Below are positions 1-11,799 of a stretch of 64,000 nt of DNA, one piece after another. Every line of letters starts with the position of its first letter. Within the stretch, counting starts at the first letter, position 1. The notes beneath the pieces were generated by a model that was not told where the DNA came from, searched no databases, and saw only the letters and a list, made by a program, of their open reading frames with translations. The stretch lies in the NCBI GenBank assembly GCA_028641055.1, contig CM054060.1:62669093-62733092 (forward strand), written 5' to 3'. A program made the position numbers and the translations under genes. This DNA comes from Alopecurus myosuroides. Its lineage: Eukaryota > Streptophyta > Magnoliopsida > Poales > Poaceae.

Positions 1-2
1 CC

Positions 3-3000
3 ATGAGGGCTGGCTTTCCTATCAACTGGGGATGTTTCAGAGATGCCTTCCTGAAGCACCACATCCCGGATGGTCTCATGGAAAGGATGCGTGAGGAATT
101 CTGCTCTCTCAGACAGGGCAAGCTGGACGTTCTCGGCTACCAGAACGAGTTCAATCGTCTCGCTCGGTACGCTGGTGACGAAGTGTCCACCGAAGCCAAG
201 AAGATGGCAAGGTTCCGCCGAGGTTTTAACCCGGAACTGAAGTACGCTCTCACAAACATCAAGTGCAAGGACTTCGTCGAGCTTGTGAACACCGCGCTCA
301 ATGAGGAGAATGGGCGCAAGGCGTTCGAAGAGTCGCGCAAGCACTCGCGTGAGGGTGGTTCCTCCTCCAACATGACCACCCCTCCGCAGAAGCGCCGCAT
401 CTGGGTGCCAAATGGTGCTGTCACTCGGGCTCCAAATGCCCAAGCTTCTCCAGGCTTTGGTCCCCGCCCACCCAACCCATCTCAGATGCAGGGTCAGAGG
501 TTTCCGATGGGGCAGCCAAGGCCAGGTCCTTCTCGTGTCGTCACTTGCTACAAGTGCAAGGATACTGGACATTATGCTGATAAGTGCACTCAGAAGCAGC
601 TACCCCTACCTCCTCGCCCCAACACCAACCAGGCTATGGTTCGTGCTCCTCCGGCTAAAGCCTTCAACTCCAACAATAGGCCTGTCGGGAGGAACGCGAG
701 GGTGAACCATATCAAGGCCGACAAAGCCGAGGAGGCTGCTGACGTCGTTCTCGGTATATTACCCGTAAACTCTATTCCAGCTAAAGTGTTGTTTGATACT
801 GGAGCATCGCATTCATTTGTGTCAAAGATTTTTGCAAAAGCATACAACCTAGTTCTGGTTCCGCTAAGCAATCAAATGACTGTTCACTCTCCGGGACCGC
901 AAATGTTGACTTCCAAGATAAGCATGGACAATGAGATCCTAATTGGAGGTCGTGTATTCCTTGCTTCACTCATGTTGCTGGGAAATTCTGACATTGATGT
1001 CATTCTGGGTATGGATTGGTTGAAGACCCACAAAGCTAAAATTGACTGTGCTCAAAAGTCAATAACTCTCTCCCACACTTCAGGCCAGATAGTCTATTCT
1101 CCATATGGATCAACTTCTGTTCAGCTGTTCAGCCTCGATGCCAAACCCCTTCCTGCAATTGAAAATGTTCCGGTGGTTTGTGAATTCCCTGACGTCTTTC
1201 CAGAAGAGTTGCCAGGGATGCCTCCGGACAGAGCAGTTGAGTTCGTGATCGAGCTTGAGCCAGGTACTGCTCCAATCTCTAAGCATCCATATAAGATAGC
1301 TCCTCCTGAACTGAAATTGTTGAAGGAGCAAATCGATATGTATATGGACAAAGGTTTCATTCAGCCTAGTTCCTCCGCTTGGGGTTGCCCAACACTGTTT
1401 GTTGCCAAGAAGGATCAAACAAAAAGGCTCGTGGTTGACTATCGTCCTCTCAACGAGAAAACAATCAAGAACAAGTATCCACTTCCTCGTATCGATGATC
1501 TTTTTGATCAACTTGCTGGAGCCTCAATATTCTCAAAGTTGGACTTGAGGATGGGGTACCATCAGATAAAGATCAGAAAGGAAGATATTCCTAAGACAGC
1601 TTTCACCACTCGGTACGGTCTATATGAATACACCGTCATGTCCTTTGGTCTCACCAATGCACCGGCAACGTTCTCAAGACTCATGAATTCTGTCTTCCAT
1701 GAATACCTCGACAAGTTCGTTGTGGTATATCTTGATGACATTCTAGTCTACTCCAAATCCGAGGAAGAGCATGGAGAACACCTTCGTCTCACTCTCATGA
1801 AACTTCGCGAGCATCGTCTGTATGCCAAGTTTTCCAAATGTGAGTTCTGGATTCCAGAAGTTGCATATCTTGGTCATATCATCTCTGCCAAAGGCATAGC
1901 CATTGACCCGGAAAAGGTTAAGGCAATTGTTGACTGGAAACCCCCTAAGACGGTAAAGCAAGTTAGAAGCTTTCTTGGCTTGGCTAGCTATTGCCGTCGT
2001 TTCGTCCAAAACTTTTCCAAGATTGCCAAACCTCTCACTGATCTCACAAAGAAGGACAAAAAGTTCGTTTGGACTCCACAATGTGATGAGAGTTTCAACC
2101 TCCTGAAGACTAAACTCACTTCCACACCTGTTCTAGTTGGCCCCGACACCACCAAACCTTTCCAGATATTCTGTGATGCATCTCTCCAAGGCCTAGGAGC
2201 AGTTCTTATGCAAGAACGTCAAGTTGTGGCTTATGCTTCACGTCAGTTGAATGCACATGAGCAAAACTATCCCACACATGATCTTGAACTTGCAGCAGTT
2301 GTGTTTGCCCTCAAGAAATGGAGACAATACTTGTTGGGTAACAAAACTGAAATCTTTTCCGATCACAAGAGTCTGAAATACATCTTCACTCAGCCAGATC
2401 TGAACCTCAGGCAAAGGAGATGGATTGAGAAGATTAAAGACTTTGATCTCACCATTTCTTACACTCCAGGCAAGGCTAATGTTATGGCCGATGCTCTCAG
2501 TCGCAAGTCCTATTGCAATAATCTCATGATCATGGAAAGCCAACCTCCACTTCATGAAGAATTCCAGAAGCTGAACCTTGGTCTTGTTCCTGAAGGATAC
2601 CTTGCTAGCTTGACAGCCAGCCCAACTCTCGAGGACAAGATTCGTTCTGAACAACTTCGTGATAATGAAATCAAGAAGATTGTGGATCACATCAAGGAGG
2701 GCAATGATAAATTCAAGTCCTTCTCAATTGATGACAAGGGAACTGTGTTCTTCGAAGGACGCATTGCAGTCCCTCAGATTCAAAGTCTCAAGGATATCAT
2801 TCTCAAGGAGGCTCATGAAACTCCTCTATCCATTCACCCTGGAAGTACAAAGATGTACCAGGATCTCAAGACTCTGTATTGGTGGCCTGGCATGAAACGT
2901 GAAATTGCTCAATACGTTTCTGAATGCGACGTTTGTCAACGTGTTAAGGCAGTCCATCAGAAGACAGCAGGTCTACTCCAACCTCTGAAAATTCCTGAGT

Positions 3001-4067
3001 GGAAGTGGGACATGATTGAAATGGACTTCGTTACTGGGTTTCCAAAGTCCAAAAAGGGCAACGATGCAATCTTCGTTGTTATTGATCGTCTCACTAAGGT
3101 TGCTCACTTCTATGCTGTAAAGGAAACTATCTCAGCTAGCCAGTTAGCAGAGCTCTACACAGCAAAGGTTGTTCCCCTTCATGGTGTTCCATTGGAAATA
3201 AGCTCAGACCGTGGAAGTATCTTCACTTCTCATTTCTGGAAGAGCTTTCAAGAAGCATTGGGCACTAAACTTCTGTTCAGCACAGCTTATCACCCTCAGT
3301 CTCAGGGGCAAGTCGAAAGAGTCAATCAGATTCTCGAGGATATGCTCAGAGCATGTGGTCTCTCCTTTGGCATGAAATGGGAGGATTGCCTTCCATATGC
3401 TGAATTCTCTTACAACAACAGCTACCAGGCAAGCCTAGGAATGGCACCATTTGAGGCACTGTATGGTCGCAGATGCAGGAGTCCAATCAATTGGTCTGGA
3501 GCTGGTGAACGTTCACTTTTAGGCCCTGACATTGTTAAGGAAGCCGAGGAGAAAGTTCGTATCATTCGTGACAATCTCAGGATTGCTCAGTCTCGTCAGA
3601 AGAGCTATTATGATAGCAAGCACAGGGATATGGTCTATGCACCTGGTGACAAGGCATATCTCCGTGTAACTCCCCTCAGAGGCACTCATCGTTTTGGTGT
3701 GAAAGGAAAGCTTGCACCAAGATACATTGGCCCTTTCAACATCCTCTCAAGACGTGCAGAGAATGCTTATCGTCTTGAACTTCCAGAAAAACTTTCCAAA
3801 GTGCACGATGTGTTCCACGTGTCACAACTCAAGAAGTGTTTCAAAGATCCAGATCGTGCAGTTGATCATGACTCCATCGAACTGCAAGATGATCTATCTT
3901 ATGAGGAGCACCCTATTCGTATTCTCGATGAGACCGAGCGTAAGACTCGCAACAAGAGCACCAAGTTCTTGAAAGTCCAATGGTCGCATCATTCTGATAA
4001 AGAGGCAACATGGGAGACCGAGGAGGATCTTCGCAAGAAGTATCCGGACCTGTTCATTTCTCAGTAG
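3..4067 (+). CDS. gypsy gag-pol polyprotein with C-terminal chromodomain (5' partial)
   Basis: Polyprotein for particle formation, reverse transcription and integration; 1354 residues are visible and the true start is upstream. Domains in order: gag capsid region (about 1-150), CCHC zinc knuckle [14 protein letters not shown] (182-195), aspartic protease with D265-T-G-A-S, reverse transcriptase with YLDD at 576-579, RNase H (about 720-840), integrase with HHCC zinc finger (about 945-985) and the D, D, E core ([21 protein letters not shown]), and a chromodomain in the last ~50 residues ([14 protein letters not shown]). Chromodomains in this group are thought to steer integration to heterochromatin. 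No stop or frameshift was seen, so this part is intact. It is followed by 38 bases holding the polypurine tract and then the 3' LTR. Confidence 0.93.
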   Translation: MRAGFPINWGCFRDAFLKHHIPDGLMERMREEFCSLRQGKLDVLGYQNEFNRLARYAGDEVSTEAKKMARFRRGFNPELKYALTNIKCKDFVELVNTALNEENGRKAFEESRKHSREGGSSSNMTTPPQKRRIWVPNGAVTRAPNAQASPGFGPRPPNPSQMQGQRFPMGQPRPGPSRVVTCYKCKDTGHYADKCTQKQLPLPPRPNTNQAMVRAPPAKAFNSNNRPVGRNARVNHIKADKAEEAADVVLGILPVNSIPAKVLFDTGASHSFVSKIFAKAYNLVLVPLSNQMTVHSPGPQMLTSKISMDNEILIGGRVFLASLMLLGNSDIDVILGMDWLKTHKAKIDCAQKSITLSHTSGQIVYSPYGSTSVQLFSLDAKPLPAIENVPVVCEFPDVFPEELPGMPPDRAVEFVIELEPGTAPISKHPYKIAPPELKLLKEQIDMYMDKGFIQPSSSAWGCPTLFVAKKDQTKRLVVDYRPLNEKTIKNKYPLPRIDDLFDQLAGASIFSKLDLRMGYHQIKIRKEDIPKTAFTTRYGLYEYTVMSFGLTNAPATFSRLMNSVFHEYLDKFVVVYLDDILVYSKSEEEHGEHLRLTLMKLREHRLYAKFSKCEFWIPEVAYLGHIISAKGIAIDPEKVKAIVDWKPPKTVKQVRSFLGLASYCRRFVQNFSKIAKPLTDLTKKDKKFVWTPQCDESFNLLKTKLTSTPVLVGPDTTKPFQIFCDASLQGLGAVLMQERQVVAYASRQLNAHEQNYPTHDLELAAVVFALKKWRQYLLGNKTEIFSDHKSLKYIFTQPDLNLRQRRWIEKIKDFDLTISYTPGKANVMADALSRKSYCNNLMIMESQPPLHEEFQKLNLGLVPEGYLASLTASPTLEDKIRSEQLRDNEIKKIVDHIKEGNDKFKSFSIDDKGTVFFEGRIAVPQIQSLKDIILKEAHETPLSIHPGSTKMYQDLKTLYWWPGMKREIAQYVSECDVCQRVKAVHQKTAGLLQPLKIPEWKWDMIEMDFVTGFPKSKKGNDAIFVVIDRLTKVAHFYAVKETISASQLAELYTAKVVPLHGVPLEISSDRGSIFTSHFWKSFQEALGTKLLFSTAYHPQSQGQVERVNQILEDMLRACGLSFGMKWEDCLPYAEFSYNNSYQASLGMAPFEALYGRRCRSPINWSGAGERSLLGPDIVKEAEEKVRIIRDNLRIAQSRQKSYYDSKHRDMVYAPGDKAYLRVTPLRGTHRFGVKGKLAPRYIGPFNILSRRAENAYRLELPEKLSKVHDVFHVSQLKKCFKDPDRAVDHDSIELQDDLSYEEHPIRILDETERKTRNKSTKFLKVQWSHHSDKEATWETEEDLRKKYPDLFISQ

Positions 4068-4090
4068 GGAATCTCGGGGCGCGATTCCTT

Positions 4091-4105
4091 CAAGGGGGGG
4101 CGTTT
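4091..4105 (+). promoter_or_regulatory. polypurine tract of the chromovirus
   Basis: The run caaggggggg lies just upstream of the LTR start at 4106. This is the expected position and composition for the plus-strand primer of an LTR retrotransposon; a few bases (cgttt) separate it from the TG. Confidence 0.7.
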
Positions 4106-5156
4106 TGTAACATCCCAAGTATGAAAATACCCCTAGAATGCTTTGTTCTTTGTTTTATTTCAAGCAATGCATCATGTCATCATGTTTACTTATTGTTTGC
4201 ATTTGTTTTCCATCTGTTTTATCCTGTTTTCACAACTCAAATTCAAACCTTTTTCAAACATGGTTTCATACTTGCTCTGTTACAACCTTTGGAACCAAAA
4301 TAACAAATAAAAACAACCCTTTTATTCCTTGTTTTCACTTATTAAATTGTTGCTTTAAATCCAACCAATAATTCAATCAATAATTCTCAAATCACCTTTT
4401 AAATTCCCAAACCAAGTTCAAATCAGTACCTAATTTAAACCATCACAATGCACCACAAATTTGGGGTCCTAAACTCATTTATTTTAACCTAGGGATAACC
4501 CTATTCAAATGTTTGTTTTCAATAAAGAAATCTAATATGAAAATTCTCCCATATTTGATTTCAAACACAAACCACTATTTTAAAATGTGATTTTTGAAAA
4601 CTAAAGTTGGAATGTGGTTTCTAATTATCTAAAAAGCTTAACTAAATTTTTCTGTAATTTTTCTTGATTAAAACCTTAACAGTTTTTTCCAAAAAGCAAA
4701 CTACAAAAAAATATATAAAACAGAAAAGAATAAAAGGGAACAGGAGACAGCTAACTATCTACCGCTTGGCCCAAGCCCACCTAAGCCCCTAGCGCGCAAG
4801 CCCAGCCGCAGCAGCACAACTTACCGGTTCGTTGCGCTGAGATTCGTGCGCACCCTTCTAATCGCCCTTCTCCCTCCCGTACGGCGGCCATCCAGCGGAG
4901 CCACCTCGACACCGCGGCGACTCCGGCGGCTAGGGCAGCGTGCAAGCCCTATAAATACCTCCTAGGTACCTGGCGCTGTGCCCTAGTGCCTAGGTTTCCG
5001 CCTCCACCTCGCAGCGCCGCCAATTCGCCACCTTTTCCCTCTAGCTTCACCTTCCTGTTTTCCTCCCGCCGGCGAGCTTCTGTAGAATTCGATGGCGCCG
5101 CCGCAGCGATCTCCCACCTAGCCACCCGCCAGCCGGAATCAGACCGCCGTGGTTAC
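4106..5156 (+). repeat. chromovirus 3' LTR, first part
   Basis: The LTR begins TGTAACATCCC after the purine tract. Its first ~600 bp are AT-rich, and 4750-5156 is GC-rich with a TATA box (ctataaata, 4949-4957) about 30 bp ahead of a probable transcript start. No credible gene is seen; short frames here are chance. The part ends at the copia target duplication gttac (5152-5156). Confidence 0.8.
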
Positions 5157-6492
5157 TGTTGGGGCGCGTGGAGATAAACGAAAAACTTTTCCTACGCGGT
5201 ACTCCCAAGATCTAGCCGAGGTAGAAGGCCACGAGTATTACCACTAGACGCGCAGGTGCGGATTATCGATGTAGCGCGTCGGGTCGGGGCAGTGCAGTCC
5301 CACGATCCGCTCCGGCCGATCCAATCCCTCGAACGTCGAAGTGCTGAACGTACAGCACCTCTGCCAGTATCCACACGTACGAGGAGGAGCTCCGACGGCG
5401 GACTGCTAGGTCCGGTGCGGCGGCTGGACTGAGTGGGGCTAGGGTTCCCAACGCATGGGAGAGTGGACTAACGTGCCCGCTGGGCAACCTGCGCCCCTCT
5501 TTATATAGCGTATGGTAATGGGCTGCATAACACTTGTGGCCCATTCCCTCTGTGAGTCCGACTCACTAATTCAGTCCATTTCCGGTTCGGGTCCAACCCA
5601 ACCAATATTTGCTCCCGCTCTTAAGTGTGCGACCCTGCAGGCTCATGGCGACTTGGACACGATTGGAGTCCGACTCTCAATCGATCAATCGGTAGCGGCT
5701 CCTAGCAGAACGTGCCGACTCCCAAGTCCCATTGAGTCATGACGACATACCTTTCAATGTGATATTCATCTTAGTCCCTTTTGCCTCACGATATACCTTG
5801 TCGAGCTATAGGCGATTTATCGTCATCCCTTAAATAGCTCAACTCTCTTCTCGATCCGTGATATGTGATTCACCTGACTAACTCTTAGCCAACAGACACA
5901 GTTAACACTTAACTGAGTTGCGCATGGCCATGCTTACTGAATCATATCACTCGAGAGGGCCCAGAGAATATCTCTCCATTCGGAGCGGCAAAATCCCATC
6001 TTGATTATCCACATCACGCAGCTTGCTTCTCATTCGACCCGAACTCTGCCTTTATAGTTGCGTTGTCACAGAACAACGTTTGACAGAACCTAAGTCGGTG
6101 ATCCACAACTCGGATTGTGCGACAACCTCAGGTCTAAGGATTACATTGATTGAGACATGCAAATGACGACTTGATCGTTGCATCTCAATGTGGGTCAGTC
6201 CGACTTGCTAAACTCTTTAGCCAAGTCCGTGAACGTTGGAATGGCATCACCATGCCCATGACAAGTGGAACCGTGTCATCAGCCAACACTCACATTAGTC
6301 TAGGGTGTGTGTCCAGCACAACCTAAAAGACTAAGGACAATCTAGTATGAACAACATGAATACATAGTTCCACAATCGAATCACATATTCAATGACATGT
6401 ATCAGATGTTCAAAACAAGGACAGCTTAATAACTTTATGAATACAGTGGGAATTACATCATACATGATTGCCTCTAGGGCATATTCCCAACA
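5157..6492 (-). repeat. copia 3' LTR
   Basis: On the minus strand this is the downstream LTR. It is 1336 bp, identical in length to the other copy, with TG...CA termini. An internal TATA box (ctatataaag, minus strand, 5499-5508) marks the LTR promoter. Short frames inside (for example 5263-5544) recur in both LTRs and are not treated as genes. Confidence 0.95.
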
Positions 6493-6504
6493 GTCTCCCA
6501 CTTG
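6493..6504 (-). promoter_or_regulatory. copia polypurine tract
   Basis: Read on the minus strand the bases abutting the 3' LTR are caagtgggagac, a purine-rich tract typical of grass copia elements at this exact place. The gag-pol stop lies 24 bases further upstream. Confidence 0.85.
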
Positions 6505-6527
6505 CACTAGAGTCAATCATCTTGGCA

Positions 6528-9500
6528 TCATATGCCTAGGCATCTAATGCCCATACCTCTCGTGTGCGCCTCATGCTTAGGCTGTGGTAGCGCCTTTGTC
6601 AACGGATCTGCAATGTTTGCATCCGTGTGTACTTTGCATAACTTGATATCACCTTGTTCGACAAACTGGCGAATGAGGTGGTACCGCATGAGTATATGTT
6701 TGTTCTTCTGGTGTTGTCTAGGTTCCTTGGCCTGTGCGATAGCACCATTGTTGTCACAATATACGTCCAAAGGATTGGACGCGCCCTGAACCACACCAAG
6801 ATCAATCAGGAGGTTCCTGATCCAAACAGCTTCCTTTGCCGCCTCTGAGGCAGCAATATACTCAGCCTCTGTTGTAGATGCAGACACCGTATCTTGCTTG
6901 GAACTCTTCCAGCTCACAGCTCCTCCGTTCATTACGAACACGTATCCCGATTGCGAACGAGAATCATCTGAGTCGGTGAGATAACTCGCATCCGTGTAAC
7001 CCTTTACACTGAATTCCTCATCACCTCCATAAACTAGGAACATTTCCTTAGTATTTCTCAAATACTTAAGGATGTTTTTAACCGCTGCCCAGTGGGCTTC
7101 GCCAGGGTCAGCCTGGTATCTGCTCGTAACACTTAGAGCATAGGAAACATCTGGCCTAGTACAAATCATGGCATACATGATGGATCCGATTGCCGAAGCA
7201 TACGGGATCACACTCATCCGACTTCGCTCATCAGTTGTCGAAGGACACTGAGTCTTGCTAAGTTTTATGCCATGGGACATCGGTAAGAATCCCTTCTTGG
7301 ACTCTTCCATTTTGAATTTCTTCAAAACCTTGTCCAGATAAGTACTCTGACTCAATCCAATGAGCCGCCTGGATCTATCTCTATAGATCCTGATTCCTAA
7401 TATGTAAGTTGCCTCACCCAAATCCTTCATTGAGAAACTCCTTTCCAATGACTCTTTGGTTTCTTGCAACATCATGACATCATTTCCAATCAGTAATATG
7501 TCATCCACATACAAGATTAGAAAGTTTACTTTGCTCCCACTAAACTTCTTGTATAAACAAGAATCATGATCGCTCTTGATGAAGCCAAACGATTTGACTA
7601 CCTCATCAAAGCGAATGTTCCAACTCCGAGATGCTTGCTTCAACCCATAAATGGATTTCTGAAGTTTGCATACCTTGTCAGCATTAGCTGGATCGACAAA
7701 ACCTTCGGGCTGTATCATATACACGTCCTCAGTTAAATTTCCATTAAGGAAAGCCGTCTTGACATCCATCTGCCATATCTCATAGTCGAAATAGGCTGCT
7801 ATAGCTAACATGATCCGAATTGATTTAAGCATCGCTACAGGCGAGAATGTCTCGTCGTAGTCAACTCCTTGAACCTGTCGGAACCCCTTCGCGACAAGTC
7901 GTGCTTTATAGACGGAAATATTTCCATCCATATCAATTTTCTTCTTAAAGACCCATTTGCACTCGACGGGTCTTGCACCGTCAGGCAGATCAACCAAATT
8001 CCAAACTTGGTTTTCATCCATGGACTTTAACTCGGATCTCATGGCTCCAAGCCATGACTCGGAATCAGATCCCACCATCGCTTCCGAATAAGTTGCCGGC
8101 TCATTACTGTCTAACAGTAAAACATCTCGAGCACTCTGTAATCTGGCAGATCTCCGTGGTTCAGGTGCTGTTACCGGTGTAGGTACCACGACCGGCTCAG
8201 CCTCCAAGGCGTTCGCCGACTCGCCTCTAGCCGGTTCCTCTCGAATTTCTTCGAGTTGCACTGTGCTCCCACTGACTTCCCGACTGAGAAACTCTTTCTC
8301 AAGGAAGACACCATTCCGAGCGACAAACACTTTGCCCTCTTCCCGGTTGTAGAAGTAGTACCCCAAGGTTTCCCTCGGATACCCCACGAAAATACACTTA
8401 TCCGACTTGGGCGTGAGCTTGTCCGACTGAAGTCGCTTGACAAATGCTTCACAACCCCAAATCTTTAGAAAAGACAAACTTGGCTTTTTACCAGTCCACA
8501 TCTCATGTGGTGTCTTCTCTACTGACTTTGATGGTACTCTGTTTAGTGTGAAAGCTGCAGTTTCTAGACAATAACCCCAAAATGATAAAGGTAGATCTGT
8601 CCGACTCATCATTGATCGTACCATGTCCAACAAGGTCCGATTTCTCCGTTCCGATACACCGTTTCTCTGCGGTGTACCTGGAGGAGTGAGTTGAGGAACT
8701 ATTCCACAACTCTTTAGATGGTCATCAAACTCATGGCTCATGTACTCGCCTCCACGGTCCGACCGTAGAAACTTTATTTTCTTGCCGAGCTGATTTTGTA
8801 CCTCATTCTGGAATTCCTTGAACTTTTCAAAGGCTTCCGACTTGTGTTTCATTAAATAGATATATCCATACCTACTCAAATCATCAGTGAAGGTAATGAA
8901 GTACTCATAACCACCTCTGGCTGTCGTGCTCATTGGTCCACATACATCACTATGTATTAGTTCCAACAAGTCGGACGCCCTTTCACAACTCCTTGCAAAA
9001 GGTGTCTTGGTCATCTTGCCTAGTAGGCATGATTCGCATGTCTCGAATGACTCTAAGTCAAACGAAGTTAGAAGTCCATCATCATGGAGCTTCTTCATGC
9101 GCTTCCAACTTATATGACCAAGCCGACAGTGCCAAAAGTAAGTCATATTCAGATCATTTGGTTTCAACCTTTTAACATTTATGTTATAGACCGATTCACT
9201 ATCAAGATTTAAAATAAATAACCCGTTCTGAACGGGTGCAAAGCCATGAAACATATCTTTCAAATATAAAGAACAACCATTATTCTTAATATTCGACTCA
9301 TAACCTTGTCTCATCAAACATGAGGCGGAAATAATGTTTCGACTAAGCGCTGGAACATAATAACAATTATTTAGTTCCAAAATAAATCCTGAAGGTAAAT
9401 GAAGTTGCATCGTGCCGACTTCCAACGCAGCGACTCTCGCCTTGTTGCCGACCCGAATGTCAACCTCTCCTCTTGCCACGCTCCTAGTTCTTACCAGTCC

Positions 9501-10469
9501 CTGCAACGAGTTGCATATGTGAATAACTGATCCGGTATCATATACCCAAGAACTATTAGGAGCATCAGCAAGATAAATGTCTATAACATTGCACACAAGC
9601 GTACCTGAGTTGGAAGTCACACCTCCACTCTTGGCTCTGTCAGCCAAATACTTGGTGCAATTCCTCTTCCAGTGGCCATCTTGCTTGCAATAGAAGCAAT
9701 TTGCTCCGGCTGTAGGAGAAGGCTTAGTCTTTGAGGGAGCACTCTGGACAGGGCCATGGGTGCTACCTCCTGACTTATCCTTCTTCTTCTTAGTCCAAGA
9801 ACTCTTCTTGAACTTAGCCTTATTCTGCACCATCAACACTTGACTGGTGCCTTTCTTGATATCAGCCTCTGCCGTTTTGAGCATCCCATGTAATTCAGTG
9901 ATACTCTTATCCATACCATGCATATGGTAGTTCGAGATGAACGGACCATACGCACTAGGAAGAGAGTTCAGAATTATATCAGTGGCGATCTCTTCTTTAA
10001 TTGAAAAGCCCAAGCGATCCAAAGACTGTATGTAACCAATCATCTTGATTACATGCGGACTCAGTGGATCGCCGTCTTTCAGCTTACAGCCAAGCAAAGC
10101 TTGAGAGACTTGATACCTCTCAGTCCTTGCTTGAGCCTGGAACATACTTTTGAGGCTTTCGATCATATCGTAGGCCTCAACATTCTCGAACTGCTGCTGC
10201 AAGTCCGGTTCCATGTGTGCAAGCATAAGACAGCTAATCTCCGTAGACTCATCTCTAGCCTTACGGTAGGCATTCATGACAGCGACAGTCGCATCGTCAT
10301 CAGGCTCATCTGGAAGTGGAGTTTCTAGAACATGTTCTTTCTTGTCATGCTTGAGGACTATCCTCAGATTACGATACCAGTTGGTGAAATTAATTCCATT
10401 AAGCTTATCTTTCTCTAGGATTGACCTCAACGCAAAAGTGGACAACTGAGGAAGGTTGCTAGGTGCCAT
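6528..10469 (-). CDS. copia gag-pol polyprotein, intact
   Basis: A 1313-residue polyprotein starting at ATG 10469; an in-frame ATG ten codons upstream is possible but the downstream one starts the usual MAPSN-type gag. Domains in order: gag capsid (about 1-230), CCHC knuckle CFYCKQDGHWKRNC (about 260-273), protease with DTGS, integrase with the HHCC finger (HCRLGH... CESCLLGK) and D, D, E core (IHSDVCGP, RSDRGGEY, RNGVSERR), reverse transcriptase with YVDD, and RNase H with the TDASY and TTEAEY motifs. The order integrase before reverse transcriptase defines copia. No stop or frameshift was found, so the element looks capable of autonomous movement. Transcription would start in the LTR at 11800-13135. 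Confidence 0.96.
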   Translation of the reverse strand: MAPSNLPQLSTFALRSILEKDKLNGINFTNWYRNLRIVLKHDKKEHVLETPLPDEPDDDATVAVMNAYRKARDESTEISCLMLAHMEPDLQQQFENVEAYDMIESLKSMFQAQARTERYQVSQALLGCKLKDGDPLSPHVIKMIGYIQSLDRLGFSIKEEIATDIILNSLPSAYGPFISNYHMHGMDKSITELHGMLKTAEADIKKGTSQVLMVQNKAKFKKSSWTKKKKDKSGGSTHGPVQSAPSKTKPSPTAGANCFYCKQDGHWKRNCTKYLADRAKSGGVTSNSGTLVCNVIDIYLADAPNSSWVYDTGSVIHICNSLQGLVRTRSVARGEVDIRVGNKARVAALEVGTMQLHLPSGFILELNNCYYVPALSRNIISASCLMRQGYESNIKNNGCSLYLKDMFHGFAPVQNGLFILNLDSESVYNINVKRLKPNDLNMTYFWHCRLGHISWKRMKKLHDDGLLTSFDLESFETCESCLLGKMTKTPFARSCERASDLLELIHSDVCGPMSTTARGGYEYFITFTDDLSRYGYIYLMKHKSEAFEKFKEFQNEVQNQLGKKIKFLRSDRGGEYMSHEFDDHLKSCGIVPQLTPPGTPQRNGVSERRNRTLLDMVRSMMSRTDLPLSFWGYCLETAAFTLNRVPSKSVEKTPHEMWTGKKPSLSFLKIWGCEAFVKRLQSDKLTPKSDKCIFVGYPRETLGYYFYNREEGKVFVARNGVFLEKEFLSREVSGSTVQLEEIREEPARGESANALEAEPVVVPTPVTAPEPRRSARLQSARDVLLLDSNEPATYSEAMVGSDSESWLGAMRSELKSMDENQVWNLVDLPDGARPVECKWVFKKKIDMDGNISVYKARLVAKGFRQVQGVDYDETFSPVAMLKSIRIMLAIAAYFDYEIWQMDVKTAFLNGNLTEDVYMIQPEGFVDPANADKVCKLQKSIYGLKQASRSWNIRFDEVVKSFGFIKSDHDSCLYKKFSGSKVNFLILYVDDILLIGNDVMMLQETKESLERSFSMKDLGEATYILGIRIYRDRSRRLIGLSQSTYLDKVLKKFKMEESKKGFLPMSHGIKLSKTQCPSTTDERSRMSVIPYASAIGSIMYAMICTRPDVSYALSVTSRYQADPGEAHWAAVKNILKYLRNTKEMFLVYGGDEEFSVKGYTDASYLTDSDDSRSQSGYVFVMNGGAVSWKSSKQDTVSASTTEAEYIAASEAAKEAVWIRNLLIDLGVVQGASNPLDVYCDNNGAIAQAKEPRQHQKNKHILMRYHLIRQFVEQGDIKLCKVHTDANIADPLTKALPQPKHEAHTRGMGIRCLGI

Positions 10470-11786
10470 TGATCTACAACAGAAAATACGCAAAAACACT
10501 TAAGACATGTATTCATAAAAGAGCAGGTATATTAAACGTTTTAATACTTATGCTCCCACTAGAACCAACATCCCTCCGATGGTTGCTAAGTGATTCAGGA
10601 CCCTAAATAAGCAAGCCGACTAGTGAGCTTTAGCATCACCGCTAGCCGTCAAGTGATCTAGGTAGGCAACACCTTGCCAATCGTATCTCTATACGACTCC
10701 TGTTAGTTGGGTGACATCACATGCCCCGGCTCCCAACCTACCTCGCCCCGAGCCCCACAACCGTTGTGATGGACTCGTCTAGATTACCAAGTGCTTCTGC
10801 TTGTAAGAGTCCGACTCAAAACCCACCTAACCGGAAAGAATTGGTAGCACCTCAATTTCATGAGCCCACTACCAAAAATGTCCGACTTGTGATGGTGCAG
10901 CACTGGCGGGGCGACCGACTAGACCTTCTTTGAGGGATTAAAGAATCTACCAACTATCTAAATAGAGGTAAATAGAGACATAACAATAACACAAATAAAG
11001 CAATTATAATGTGAAATGGTATGGCTCTCTTCATGGTGATCTCCATCTCCACGAAGCTTGTAAGTCGACTCGTGCCAACTCTTGTCACGTGCCATCTTAC
11101 TCCATGTAGCCGACTTGTACATCGACTTGCATGCCTTCCGGGTTCTCCAACAAGCTACACTAGCTAAGTAAATTAAATTTACATAGAGAATCCGACACGC
11201 AGGCCGGTATACAATAATATGACAGCACCTAGGCTCCAGCCGGCTGACAAAAACATGATACGCAGATCATGTATGGATTACACACATCACATGCACATAA
11301 GCCATACCATTCACAACTTCCTGCAAAAACAAGTTATGCATAGATACGATATCTACCGGCGTTGTGAAACTCGCAACGACATCTAAGGCGCTACGACAGG
11401 ACGACGGCGGTCCCATCGGATAAAACGCAGATCTCATCTGCATTCCAATCATGGATTTCTTCATCGGATAAAACGATTTTACCCGAATCTGATCCGTATT
11501 CCGATTCGACCAAACTCTTTGATCTTCGATCACCGCAACTGGATTTATGTGTCACGGTATACCCCGATGGCGGAAACCGACCGGTAGGGGTAAGTTGTTC
11601 CACGACCTTAGCAGTATGATCACGGAAACCAGATCATCCATTAACCCCGAGTACGATTGATCCAATCAACCTTGTACAAAACCGATCTATCTCATAGACC
11701 GACCACCAAAACAGCAATTAGATCACATCTAACGCTAACTACATATCACATATGTACGGATCTCGGGCCTAATACCAGAAGCTACC
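10470..11786 (-). other. copia untranslated leader
   Basis: About 1.3 kb between the primer-binding site and the gag start. No domain-bearing frame is seen on either strand. It should hold the packaging and dimerisation signals of the RNA, which cannot be placed by eye. Confidence 0.7.
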
Positions 11787-11798
11787 GCTCTGATACCA
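11787..11798 (-). promoter_or_regulatory. copia primer-binding site (initiator tRNA-Met)
   Basis: On the minus strand tggtatcagagc lies one base after the 5' LTR. This is the classical complement of the 3' end of initiator methionine tRNA used by most copia elements. Confidence 0.95.
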
Positions 11799-11799
11799 C

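Noticed and set aside
5192..5544. Minus-strand frames in the copia LTR (repeated at 11835-12187)
   Set aside because: They overlap the LTR promoter, are present only because the LTR is duplicated, and have no domain.
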